Under the pieces are notes generated by a model, which was not told the origin of the DNA, did no database searches, and worked only from the letters and a program-made list of their open reading frames with translations. The translations under genes were made by a program, and so were the position numbers. Positions 16,534 through 24,537 of a stretch of 56,062 bases of DNA are shown here, piece by piece; within the stretch, counting starts at the first letter, position 1, and the number at the start of each line of letters is the position of its first letter. The stretch lies in the NCBI GenBank assembly GCA_944389925.1, contig CALXOD010000052.1, positions 1 to 56,062 of the forward strand, given 5' to 3'. This DNA is from an uncultured Victivallaceae bacterium (GTDB lineage Bacteria > Verrucomicrobiota > Lentisphaeria > Victivallales > Victivallaceae).

Positions 16534-18671
16534 ATGAGTTCATCGACCGGAGCGACCGTTATATCAGCCGGGAATTGAGCTGGCTGGACTTCAATGCGCG
16601 GGTTCTGGACGAGGCGGCCTGTACCGCCAACCCCCTGCTGGAACGATTGAAATTCATTGCCATATTCAGCAGCAATCTCGACGAATTCTTCATGGTTCGC
16701 ATCGCCGGACTGCGACAGCTTGTGCAACTGGGAAAAGACGCACCGGATCCTGCCGGCGTCCGTCCGGAAGAACAGCTTGCTTTGCTCCGCACCCGCCTGG
16801 AAAAGCTGCTGCACCGGCAGCAGAAACTGTTGAACAGCCTGCTGGCCGAACTGGAAAAGCAGGATATTCGTCTACGTCGTCCCCATGAGCTTCCGGAAGC
16901 GGCGCGCAAGGAGTTGAAACGCTTTTTTCAAGTCCAGATTCTGCCGGTGCTGACACCGCTGGCGGTAGATCCTTCGCACCCGTTTCCGATTCTGAACAGT
17001 GGTGCCATTGAGCTGGCGGTCAGTATGAAACCGGCGGACCGGCAGGATACGGTATTTGCCTTCGTCGAGGTACCGGAGGTGCTGCCCCGCTTCATTGCGG
17101 TCCGGGATGAACAACCGGGCAAAACGTTCGTGCTGCTGGAAGAATTGATCATGGATAATTTGGAGGGACTTTTCTCCGGCTGTAGCATTCAGGAATTTTT
17201 TCCCTTCCGAATTACCCGGGACATGGACTTTTCAGTGGAGGAGGAAGGGGTTGAGGATCTGCTTGCTCAGATTGAAAAGAAACTCCTGCAGCGTCGTCAG
17301 CGCGAACCGATTCGACTGGAAATGCCGCGTTCCGTGCCTGCCGGCGAACTGTACAACTGGCTGTGCGGTGAATTCCAGCTGTCACCGCAGTTTCGCTACC
17401 GCACCAGCGTGCCGTTGCATCTGAAACAGTTTTTCGAGCTGGCTGCCAAAGCAGAACGACCTGATTTGCTGGAACCGGCCTGGCCGCCGATCATGCCACC
17501 GGAATTCGCTGCCGGCGGTTCTGTTTTCGATGCACTCAGCGCTCATGAACAGATTTTGATTGCGCCGCCGTTTCATGCATTCAGTCCGATCATCCGGCTG
17601 CTGGAAGAAGCGGCGGATGATCCGGATGTACTGGCGATCAAACAGACGCTTTACCGGGTCAGCGGCAATTCTCCCGTAGTCCATGCACTGCAGCGTGCCG
17701 CCCGCAACGGGAAACAGGTTACAGTCATCGTCGAGCTGAAAGCACGGTTCGATGAAGGCAACAACATTCAATGGGCCCGCCGCCTGGAAGAATCCGGAGC
17801 ACATGTGGTATATGGAATCAGTAATCTAAAGATCCATTGCAAGGCCCTGCTGATCGTCCGGCGCGAGGATGGATATATCCGGCGTTATCTTCATCTGGCT
17901 ACCGGAAATTATAACGATAAAACCGCCGCCCAATACACCGATCTCGGGATCATGACCTGTGATCCGGACCTCTGTTTCGACGTGGCCAACCTGTTCAATG
18001 TCATGACCGGTTACTCTGCGCCGCCGCAACGCTGGCGGAAAATCGCTGCAGCCCCGTTTGACCTGCGACAGAGGGTTCTGGAATTAATCGACCGCGAAGC
18101 GCGGCTCTCCACTCCGGAGCGACCGGGCCGGATCATTGCCAAAATGAATTCTCTGTCCGATACCGAAGTGATCGATCATCTGCACAAGGCAGCCGCCGCC
18201 CATGTTCGGATTGATCTTATCGTCCGGGGCATCTGCTGTCTCAAACCGGGACCGGCGGATGGCAATATCCGGGTCATCAGCATTGTCGACCGTTATCTGG
18301 AACACTCACGGGTCTTTTACTTCCAAAATGGAGGAGAAGAGGAATTTTATCTTTCCAGCGCGGACTGGATGTATCGGAATCTCAGCCGCCGGATTGAATT
18401 AATGTTTCCGGTGGAATCGCCGAAAATCCGAAAAATCCTGTTTGATCTGCTGCGAATGCAGTTGAAGGATGAAGAAAAAGGCCGGCGCCTGATGAGTTCC
18501 GGACGCTATACCCGGAAATTACCCGAACATCATACCCCGGCTCGCAGTCAGGCGGGAAGTTACCGGTACTTTCGGAATCTGGCGACAGAAGCCGCCGGAA
18601 CCGGGGAAAATATCTTAAAAGTATTCGCCGCGCCGGAGACGGATTCTCCGCACACTTCCCCGCAGGCGTGA
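16530..18671 (+). CDS. ppk1: Polyphosphate kinase 1
   Basis: 713 residues, the normal PPK1 size with the N, H, C1 and C2 domains in order. The N domain starts with YISRELSWLDFNARVLDEA. The catalytic histidine lies in LKIHCKALL (phospholipase-D-like fold), with a second active-site histidine in RYLEHSRVFYF. It reversibly transfers the ATP gamma-phosphate to polyphosphate. Its start overlaps the ppx stop by 4 bases, and phosphofructokinase follows 24 bases later. Confidence 0.97.
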   Translation: MNEFIDRSDRYISRELSWLDFNARVLDEAACTANPLLERLKFIAIFSSNLDEFFMVRIAGLRQLVQLGKDAPDPAGVRPEEQLALLRTRLEKLLHRQQKLLNSLLAELEKQDIRLRRPHELPEAARKELKRFFQVQILPVLTPLAVDPSHPFPILNSGAIELAVSMKPADRQDTVFAFVEVPEVLPRFIAVRDEQPGKTFVLLEELIMDNLEGLFSGCSIQEFFPFRITRDMDFSVEEEGVEDLLAQIEKKLLQRRQREPIRLEMPRSVPAGELYNWLCGEFQLSPQFRYRTSVPLHLKQFFELAAKAERPDLLEPAWPPIMPPEFAAGGSVFDALSAHEQILIAPPFHAFSPIIRLLEEAADDPDVLAIKQTLYRVSGNSPVVHALQRAARNGKQVTVIVELKARFDEGNNIQWARRLEESGAHVVYGISNLKIHCKALLIVRREDGYIRRYLHLATGNYNDKTAAQYTDLGIMTCDPDLCFDVANLFNVMTGYSAPPQRWRKIAAAPFDLRQRVLELIDREARLSTPERPGRIIAKMNSLSDTEVIDHLHKAAAAHVRIDLIVRGICCLKPGPADGNIRVISIVDRYLEHSRVFYFQNGGEEEFYLSSADWMYRNLSRRIELMFPVESPKIRKILFDLLRMQLKDEEKGRRLMSSGRYTRKLPEHHTPARSQAGSYRYFRNLATEAAGTGENILKVFAAPETDSPHTSPQA

Positions 18672-18695
18672 ACATAACCAGGAAGGAACAGAAAA

Positions 18696-19811
18696 ATGAA
18701 ATGCGTCGGAATTCTCACCGCCGGTGGAGACAGCCCCGGATTGAACGCCGCCATCCGGGCCGTCGGCAAAACCCTGATTCGCGGCGGATATCGCCTGATC
18801 GGTTTCCGGGACGGCTTTGAGGGACTGGCTTTCGACCGAACCATGCCACTGGAAGAGACTACCTGTTCCGGCATCCTGACCGTCGGCGGTACAATTCTGC
18901 GTACCAGCCGCCACAAACCGAATAAAATGCCGGTGGGAGGAGAATGCATTGACATGACCGGCGCTATTGTGGAAAATTACCGTAAACACCAGCTCGAATG
19001 CCTGATTTGCATCGGTGGCGGCGGTACCCACAAGAGCGCGCTCCTGCTCCAGAAGGCGGGCTTGAACATCCTCACCATGCCCAAAACGATTGACAATGAT
19101 GTCGCCCACACTGATACCACGATCGGATTCGACACGGCTTTGTCTGTCGCGACCGGAGCTCTGGACAGCCTGCATTCGACCGCCAGCAGTCATAAGCGTA
19201 TCATGCTGGTGCAGATCATGGGCCACAATACCGGCTGGCTGGCGCTCGGCAGCGGACTGGCCGGCGGCGCGGACGTCATTCTCATTCCGGAAATCCCCTA
19301 TCGTCTGGACAAGGTCGCGCAGGCGTTGCTGCAACGTTCCCGCGAAGGAAAACTTTTCAGCATCATGCCGATCGCCGAAGGCGCCCTCTCCCGGGAAGAT
19401 GCGGCACGACTCGCCGCCCTGCAGAAGAAAAAAGAACAGGCGAAAAACAAGGCGGAAAAAGAGGCGGCCAAACGGGAGATCGCGGCCTTTCATTCCGCCT
19501 GCTCCACCCGTATTTTCGAACTGGCATCCCAACTGGAGGAACGCACAGGACTGCAAACGCGTGTCACCATTCTCGGCCATCTCCAGCGCGGCGGTTCCCC
19601 CTCTGCCTCCGATCGGTTACTGGCAACCCGGCTCGGCTCCGAATGCGCCAAGGCGGTTTTCCAGCAGAAATACGGTTATATGATCAGTGCCCGGGGAGAA
19701 GGAACGGCTATGGTTCCCATCGCCGAGGTCGCGGGCGTCCGTAAAACCGTCCCGCTGGACCACCCCTGGATCGAATCGGCACGCAAACTCGGTGTTGCCT
19801 TCGGAGATTGA
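18696..19811 (+). CDS. pfkA: 6-phosphofructokinase, mixed ATP/PPi signature
   Basis: 371 residues. The N-terminus ILTAGGDSPGLNAAIRA is the PFK-A nucleotide loop, PKTIDND (129-135) holds the catalytic Asp133, and HLQRGGSPSASDR binds fructose 6-phosphate. At the positions that separate ATP- from PPi-dependent enzymes (E. coli Gly104 and Gly124) it has Gly110 (ATP-like) and Lys130 (PPi-like). The Asp103 equivalent is Gly109 (GGGGT). This mix is known from the group III PFKs, whose donor varies. Residues about 230-262 form a Lys/Glu/Ala-rich helical insertion. Its place between ppk1 and a triphosphatase raises the possibility of a polyphosphate or PPi donor (inference). AGGAAGG lies upstream. Confidence 0.92.
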   Translation: MKCVGILTAGGDSPGLNAAIRAVGKTLIRGGYRLIGFRDGFEGLAFDRTMPLEETTCSGILTVGGTILRTSRHKPNKMPVGGECIDMTGAIVENYRKHQLECLICIGGGGTHKSALLLQKAGLNILTMPKTIDNDVAHTDTTIGFDTALSVATGALDSLHSTASSHKRIMLVQIMGHNTGWLALGSGLAGGADVILIPEIPYRLDKVAQALLQRSREGKLFSIMPIAEGALSREDAARLAALQKKKEQAKNKAEKEAAKREIAAFHSACSTRIFELASQLEERTGLQTRVTILGHLQRGGSPSASDRLLATRLGSECAKAVFQQKYGYMISARGEGTAMVPIAEVAGVRKTVPLDHPWIESARKLGVAFGD

Positions 19812-19818
19812 CGGCCCG

Positions 19819-20283
19819 ATGGGAGTGGAAATCGAACGCAAATTCCTAGTGACTTCCGACGAGTGGCAGAAATCAGCCGGACCGGGAATACCGATTCTTC
19901 AGGGATATTTCGACACTGCGCCATCCGTGACCGTGCGGATCCGGCTTGCCGGGGAACGCGGCTTTCTAACTTTAAAAGGTCCGAGCCGAGGATTCTGCCG
20001 CAGTGAATTCGAATATCCGATCCCGGCGGATGATGCCCGCCGACTGCTGGAGGAATTCTGTGCTGACCGGCTGATTGAAAAAATCCGCTACCCGGTTCGT
20101 TATGCTGGATTTGATTGGGAAGTTGACGTTTTCTCCGGTCGTCATGAAGGACTGGTGCTGGCGGAGTTGGAATTGGAGGACGCCGCCGTCGAATTTCCGC
20201 GCCCGGCATGGCTGGGACAGGAAGTCAGCGGCGACAGCGCCTATGGCAACGGCGCGCTGGCACGCAACCCATGGCCCATGTGA
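19819..20283 (+). CDS. CYTH-domain triphosphatase
   Basis: 154 residues from the ATG at 19819, 7 bases after the pfk stop. EIERKFLV is the ExExK signature of the CYTH/triphosphate tunnel metalloenzyme fold. The paired charged strands RIRLAG, LTLKG, EFEYPI and LELED line the tunnel. Bacterial members of this size hydrolyse inorganic triphosphate or related triphosphates. Last gene of the ppx-ppk1-pfk unit, so tripolyphosphate left over from polyphosphate breakdown is a sensible substrate (inference). There is no adenylate-cyclase or CHAD fusion. Confidence 0.88.
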   Translation: MGVEIERKFLVTSDEWQKSAGPGIPILQGYFDTAPSVTVRIRLAGERGFLTLKGPSRGFCRSEFEYPIPADDARRLLEEFCADRLIEKIRYPVRYAGFDWEVDVFSGRHEGLVLAELELEDAAVEFPRPAWLGQEVSGDSAYGNGALARNPWPM

Positions 20284-20394
20284 TGCCGCCCGGCGCCCCT
20301 TAAAGCACAGCAATGCTCATGCGTCACATTTTTGTCGGATTATGCTTCTGCGAGAGTGGGAGCAGCCGCAATTGCATGAGTCCTCCCCACTGCT

Positions 20395-22359
20395 TTACGG
20401 CTGACGGGAAAGGGGCAGAAGCTCAAGTGACTTCGGCGTCTGCAGGAGGGGATGTTGCCGCCAGCCCCCATTCATGATGTTTTCGCCGCCCCCGGCATCG
20501 CCGGAAGTCTCTTCCGGCAGACTTTGATAAGCCGGATTGTGCGGAAAGAGTTCCCGGGCGCGTTGCATTTCCCGGTGTGCGGTTTCCATATCGCCGCGAT
20601 GAAGTGCAATCAGCGCTTTTCTTTGATGCAGCGCCGCCCGCCCGGGGGCGCGCCGCAAAGCCTCCTCAATCATCCGTTCGGCCTCTCCCCACCGGCCGCG
20701 TGCCAGCATGAAATCCGCTGCCGTTGACCAGGGGAAAGACGAATGAGGACGCAGCCGAACCACCTCTTCCAATGCCGCCTGCACCACTCCCGGATGAATG
20801 GCCGCCGCTTGTTCCGGTGTCTTGTTCCGCATGGAACACAGCGCAATCAGACGATCAAACCTTCTTTCAGAGTGCAACAATCGAACGCCGGCCCAGCCGG
20901 AGTAAAGCGCCAGTAATACGAGCACGCTTACCCCCGCAATGTTTTTCCAGTGCCCTCCCCCTTCCCTGGTTGCGGTGCCGGATGAGTCCGGCAGAGACTT
21001 TTGTTCCTCCCGGTATTCCCGGGCCAGTAAAGCCGCGCCGACGGCACCAAAAGCCGCCATAATCCCCGGCACCTGCACATTGAGGTCCATCATGGAGTGA
21101 AGAATAAAGGCTGTAATTCCGAAAAGCCCCGCAATCGTCTCCAGCGGAAACGCTTGCTTGGCTTCTCGCCGCAATCCGCGCAATAAATTCATCACCGGAT
21201 ACAACAATCCAACCGCCAGCACTGCCACCAGCAGAGTTCCCGCCTGGGCACCGGTCATCAGAATGTTGTGCGGATCATGTGCAGCCTCATCCGATACAAT
21301 CGCTTTGAGCCGCATATGTCCGAAAAAGAATTCCCCCCAGCCACACCCCGCCAGCGGATGCCGCCACCAGAGGAGCAGCGAACTACGCAGATAATCCGCC
21401 CGTGCCGCCATGGACTCGAATCCGCGACCATAATAATGAATGTAATATGCACCACCCGCCACAGTCAACACCGCCGCCATTACCAGCAACATTTTCCAAC
21501 GCCGCCGCATCGGCCAGCACAGTGCGAAAAGCGCCCCGGTCAGCAACAGTGCCAGATAAGCGGCCCTGCTTTTGGTCAGCAGCAATACGGCCAATGCCCC
21601 GCCCCCGCCGAGCGTCAGAAAGATCAGTCGCGACCATTTCACCGGTTCCACCCGACCGCCCCATCGCCATAATTCCGCCAGCAGAAGCGGCCAGACCAGC
21701 AGCAGATAGCCGGCCAGAGAATTGCAGCTGGTAAAGGTTGCAAACACCCGGTCGTCGAAGGTTCTGGCCTTGATCACGTGTCCCATGGAAATCCCCTGGG
21801 CCTCCTGGTCCAGAAGATACTGTCGGGAACGTTCAAACCCCCAGAAATATTGTTCCAGACCGCTCCAGGTCAGCAGCAGCGTCCCCACCGCCAGAGTCAG
21901 CAACAACCGTCGCGCACCTTTCGGTTCCCCCAGGCAATAGAGTCCTGCCGCCGCGACGTAAGCTCCGATCCCGGCAAAATGCGCCATCTGCATATAGGGG
22001 AAATCCCAGGTAGTCGCATTCCACCACCCGGGCAACGCCGCCAGCAACACGCCGATGCTCCACAATGCCCCGAAACGCCATGCCGGGGCCTCGGTCTGCC
22101 CTGCCGCTTCCGGCCAGGCCACCAACACCAGCAGCAGTACCACAGCAGAGGCAATCCCGAAAGAGACGGCTGGCCAGTTGACCACCAGCAGCGCCAGCAG
22201 GGAATCCGGGAAAAAAGAAGTTACTTCCGGGACCACTCCGAATACGCCGAACTTGAGTGGCAGCAGCAGCGTCAACAGCAGCAACGCCCCCTCCGCCGTC
22301 TGCCGCAGCACCTGCTGTATCGCCGATTTCTGCCGGAGAGGAGAAGCCTGCTTCTTCAT
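20395..22359 (-). CDS. O-antigen ligase/polymerase-like membrane protein with TPR tail
   Basis: 654 residues from the ATG at 22359. About ten or more TM helices lie between residues 20 and 480, with a large loop and the Wzy_C-type region around LTKSRAAYLALLLTG and the later HPLAGCGWGEFFFGH...DPHNILM. This pattern is typical of WaaL/Wzy proteins that join or polymerise surface sugars. A soluble tail from about 560 contains two TPR-like repeats (GRWGEAERMIEEALRRAPGR). The start lies 4 bases after the purU stop with only weak Shine-Dalgarno complementarity, suggesting translational coupling. Its substrate is unknown. Confidence 0.85.
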   Translation of the reverse strand: MKKQASPLRQKSAIQQVLRQTAEGALLLLTLLLPLKFGVFGVVPEVTSFFPDSLLALLVVNWPAVSFGIASAVVLLLVLVAWPEAAGQTEAPAWRFGALWSIGVLLAALPGWWNATTWDFPYMQMAHFAGIGAYVAAAGLYCLGEPKGARRLLLTLAVGTLLLTWSGLEQYFWGFERSRQYLLDQEAQGISMGHVIKARTFDDRVFATFTSCNSLAGYLLLVWPLLLAELWRWGGRVEPVKWSRLIFLTLGGGGALAVLLLTKSRAAYLALLLTGALFALCWPMRRRWKMLLVMAAVLTVAGGAYYIHYYGRGFESMAARADYLRSSLLLWWRHPLAGCGWGEFFFGHMRLKAIVSDEAAHDPHNILMTGAQAGTLLVAVLAVGLLYPVMNLLRGLRREAKQAFPLETIAGLFGITAFILHSMMDLNVQVPGIMAAFGAVGAALLAREYREEQKSLPDSSGTATREGGGHWKNIAGVSVLVLLALYSGWAGVRLLHSERRFDRLIALCSMRNKTPEQAAAIHPGVVQAALEEVVRLRPHSSFPWSTAADFMLARGRWGEAERMIEEALRRAPGRAALHQRKALIALHRGDMETAHREMQRARELFPHNPAYQSLPEETSGDAGGGENIMNGGWRQHPLLQTPKSLELLPLSRQP

Positions 22360-22363
22360 GACG

Positions 22364-23257
22364 TCACCGGGAAAATACAATGGTTCGCCGACCGGAAATG
22401 ATGACCCGATGCTCCAGATGAGCCCGCACTGCACGGGTCAGCACCCGGCGTTCGATATCCTTGCCGATGCGTTTCAGTTCGTCCGGATCGCTTTCATGAG
22501 TGATGCGCTCCACGTCCTGTTCAATGATCGGCCCTTCATCCAGTTCCGCCGTCGCGTAATGGGCGGTGGCCCCGATCATTTTCACGCCGCGCTCCCAGGC
22601 CCGAAGGTAGGGATTCCCCCCCTGGAAGGCAGGAAGAAAGGCGTGATGAATATTGATGATCCGGGATGGATAATGTTCGATAAACCGGTCAGAGAGCACC
22701 TGCATATAACGAGCCAGCACCACCAGATCGATGTGGTAGCGGTCCAGCAGCTCCATTACCTGTTCCTCCTGCTCCGCCTTGCACCCAGGCTCGACCGGAA
22801 AACAGAAAAAGGGTACCCGGAACATGTCTGCAACATGTTCCAGATCCGGGTGATTGCTGATAATCAACGGTATTTCACACCCAAGATCCCCTTCCCGCAC
22901 ATGTGCCAGCAAGTCATACAGGCAATGCGAGGTCTTGGAAACCAGCAATGCCACCTTGGGCTTATCCTCTCCATAATAGATTGAATACTCCAATCCCAGC
23001 GTGGCGGCAAAACCACCGAACTCATCTTCCAGTTGCTTGCGGGTGATCTCCATATCGGAAAGATCCAGCCGGATACGCATGAAGTAACGCCCGTCCCGCA
23101 CGTCGGTGTACTGGCGACATTGCAGAATGTTGAATGACCGCGAGGAAAAAAACGTCGAAATCGCCGCCAGCAATCCCTTACGGTCGGCGGTCTGAATCAG
23201 CAGAATTGCTTCGCGCATATTGCCATCAAACTCCTTGTAAAAGTTGATTTTTTTCAT
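22364..23257 (-). CDS. purU: Formyltetrahydrofolate deformylase
   Basis: 297 residues. An N-terminal ACT domain (about 14-90) precedes a formyltransferase-like domain holding the catalytic set: NIHHAFLPAFQG with Asn and His, and ELDEGPII with Asp. It hydrolyses 10-formyl-THF to formate and THF, balancing one-carbon pools and supplying formate for purine synthesis. The ATG at 23257 overlaps the lepB stop (ATGA). An alternative start 13 codons in (MREAILL) has AAGGAG 12 bases upstream and would better match the usual PurU N-terminus. Confidence 0.94.
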   Translation of the reverse strand: MKKINFYKEFDGNMREAILLIQTADRKGLLAAISTFFSSRSFNILQCRQYTDVRDGRYFMRIRLDLSDMEITRKQLEDEFGGFAATLGLEYSIYYGEDKPKVALLVSKTSHCLYDLLAHVREGDLGCEIPLIISNHPDLEHVADMFRVPFFCFPVEPGCKAEQEEQVMELLDRYHIDLVVLARYMQVLSDRFIEHYPSRIINIHHAFLPAFQGGNPYLRAWERGVKMIGATAHYATAELDEGPIIEQDVERITHESDPDELKRIGKDIERRVLTRAVRAHLEHRVIISGRRTIVFSR

Positions 23258-24480
23258 TGCAGATACATCGCAGGATAGGTTCCCCGCACCGCTTCCCCGG
23301 TCGGCACCGGCAGCGGCTCCGCACGGTCAACCCATCCCCAGCGCCGGGAAAACGGCCAGAATACCACCAGCGCCCGCCCGACAATATTTCGGCGCGGCAC
23401 TACCCCCCAGAGACGACTGTCGGCACTGAACCGGGTATTGTCCCCCAGCATGAAATAACTGTCGGCAGGAACCGTGAATTCATCTTCCGGTCGCGAGAGC
23501 AGATAACCGCCGCCCCCCTCTCCCGGAGTATTGGTGTGTCCCTGATATCCGCCCTGACCGCTGTACAGCTTGCGAAACACCGGCGCAAGTTCCTGAATCG
23601 GTTTGAACTCCGCTGCGCCGGCGGGCCGAACCAGCAACTGATTCCCGACGATCTTCAACGTGTCACCGGGCAAACCGACCAGACGCTTGATATAGTAATA
23701 CCCGGAAACCGCCGTCAGCGAACGGCCATCCGGAGAACGGATACCTTCCGTATTGAACACCACCACGTCTCCCCGCCGCAAGCCGGTCAGGTTATGCGAC
23801 ACCCGGTCCACGAACAGGTGATCCCCAAGTGACAGGTATCCATCACAAATTACATCACCGGCCCGGTATTCGGTATAGGGATCAATACCGGAATATTCCA
23901 ACACCTTGCGCGGATCCCCGGGCAGCCGATACTCCTGTCCTCCCAGCCGAAACGAGGTAAAGTCAAAGAGTGCATTCCCGGAACGTTTCAAGCTGCTCGG
24001 GTCCACATGTCCCCCCTCCGGCAGTACCAGCGTCGCCGGCCGGGCGCTGAACAAAATCAGATTGAGTGCCGACGGCAGCTTCTCCAGCCAGGAATTGGCG
24101 CTGCCCTTTTTTTCCATAAAATGAATACCGTACAACGTCGGCTGCATGCTGCTGGTTGGAATCTTGAACGGCTGCAGAAACAAACCACGCACGCCAAACG
24201 CCACCGCCATCGCCACCGCGATAATGTCCAGCCATTCGCGCAGCGCCGGAAAGCGTTTCGGCGGAACGAGCCGGGCCACCCGTCCCGGCGCCGCGGCAAG
24301 ATAAGCGGCCACTTCCGCCATGGGGGCCTGCTTCAGCGCTTTCCCCTCCCCGATCAATTCATCCAGCCCACTCTTCTGACGCTCATTCAGAATATCGTCA
24401 TCCGCGTGCCGCATGGTTGCCAGGGCATCGCGAAATTTCCGCAACTCCCGCCGGGTCCGCCATTCTTTGAAATGGAACAT
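23254..24480 (-). CDS. lepB: Signal peptidase I, enlarged
   Basis: 408 residues from the ATG at 24480; a GTG at 24516 would add 12 residues but has no ribosome site. One TM helix (about 84-104) follows a charged cytoplasmic N-terminus of about 80 residues. The catalytic dyad is S111 in PTSSMQPTL and K265 in YIKRLVGLPGD. The later boxes FMLGDNTRFSADSR and GRALVVFWPF are intact. Two insertions, about 117-205 and 285-325, make it larger than the E. coli enzyme. It removes Sec signal peptides at the inner membrane. It follows lepA, as in many bacteria. Confidence 0.95.
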   Translation of the reverse strand: MFHFKEWRTRRELRKFRDALATMRHADDDILNERQKSGLDELIGEGKALKQAPMAEVAAYLAAAPGRVARLVPPKRFPALREWLDIIAVAMAVAFGVRGLFLQPFKIPTSSMQPTLYGIHFMEKKGSANSWLEKLPSALNLILFSARPATLVLPEGGHVDPSSLKRSGNALFDFTSFRLGGQEYRLPGDPRKVLEYSGIDPYTEYRAGDVICDGYLSLGDHLFVDRVSHNLTGLRRGDVVVFNTEGIRSPDGRSLTAVSGYYYIKRLVGLPGDTLKIVGNQLLVRPAGAAEFKPIQELAPVFRKLYSGQGGYQGHTNTPGEGGGGYLLSRPEDEFTVPADSYFMLGDNTRFSADSRLWGVVPRRNIVGRALVVFWPFSRRWGWVDRAEPLPVPTGEAVRGTYPAMYLQ

Positions 24481-24537
24481 CTCGCCACTCTTTCCGTCAT
24501 CCACCGCTCCTGTCACCGGAACGGATCGTTCCGTTTT

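Noticed and set aside
24517-24537. CGGAACG / CGTTCCG hairpin between lepA and lepB
   Set aside because: Only seven pairs and no T-run after it; at most a minor mRNA structure.
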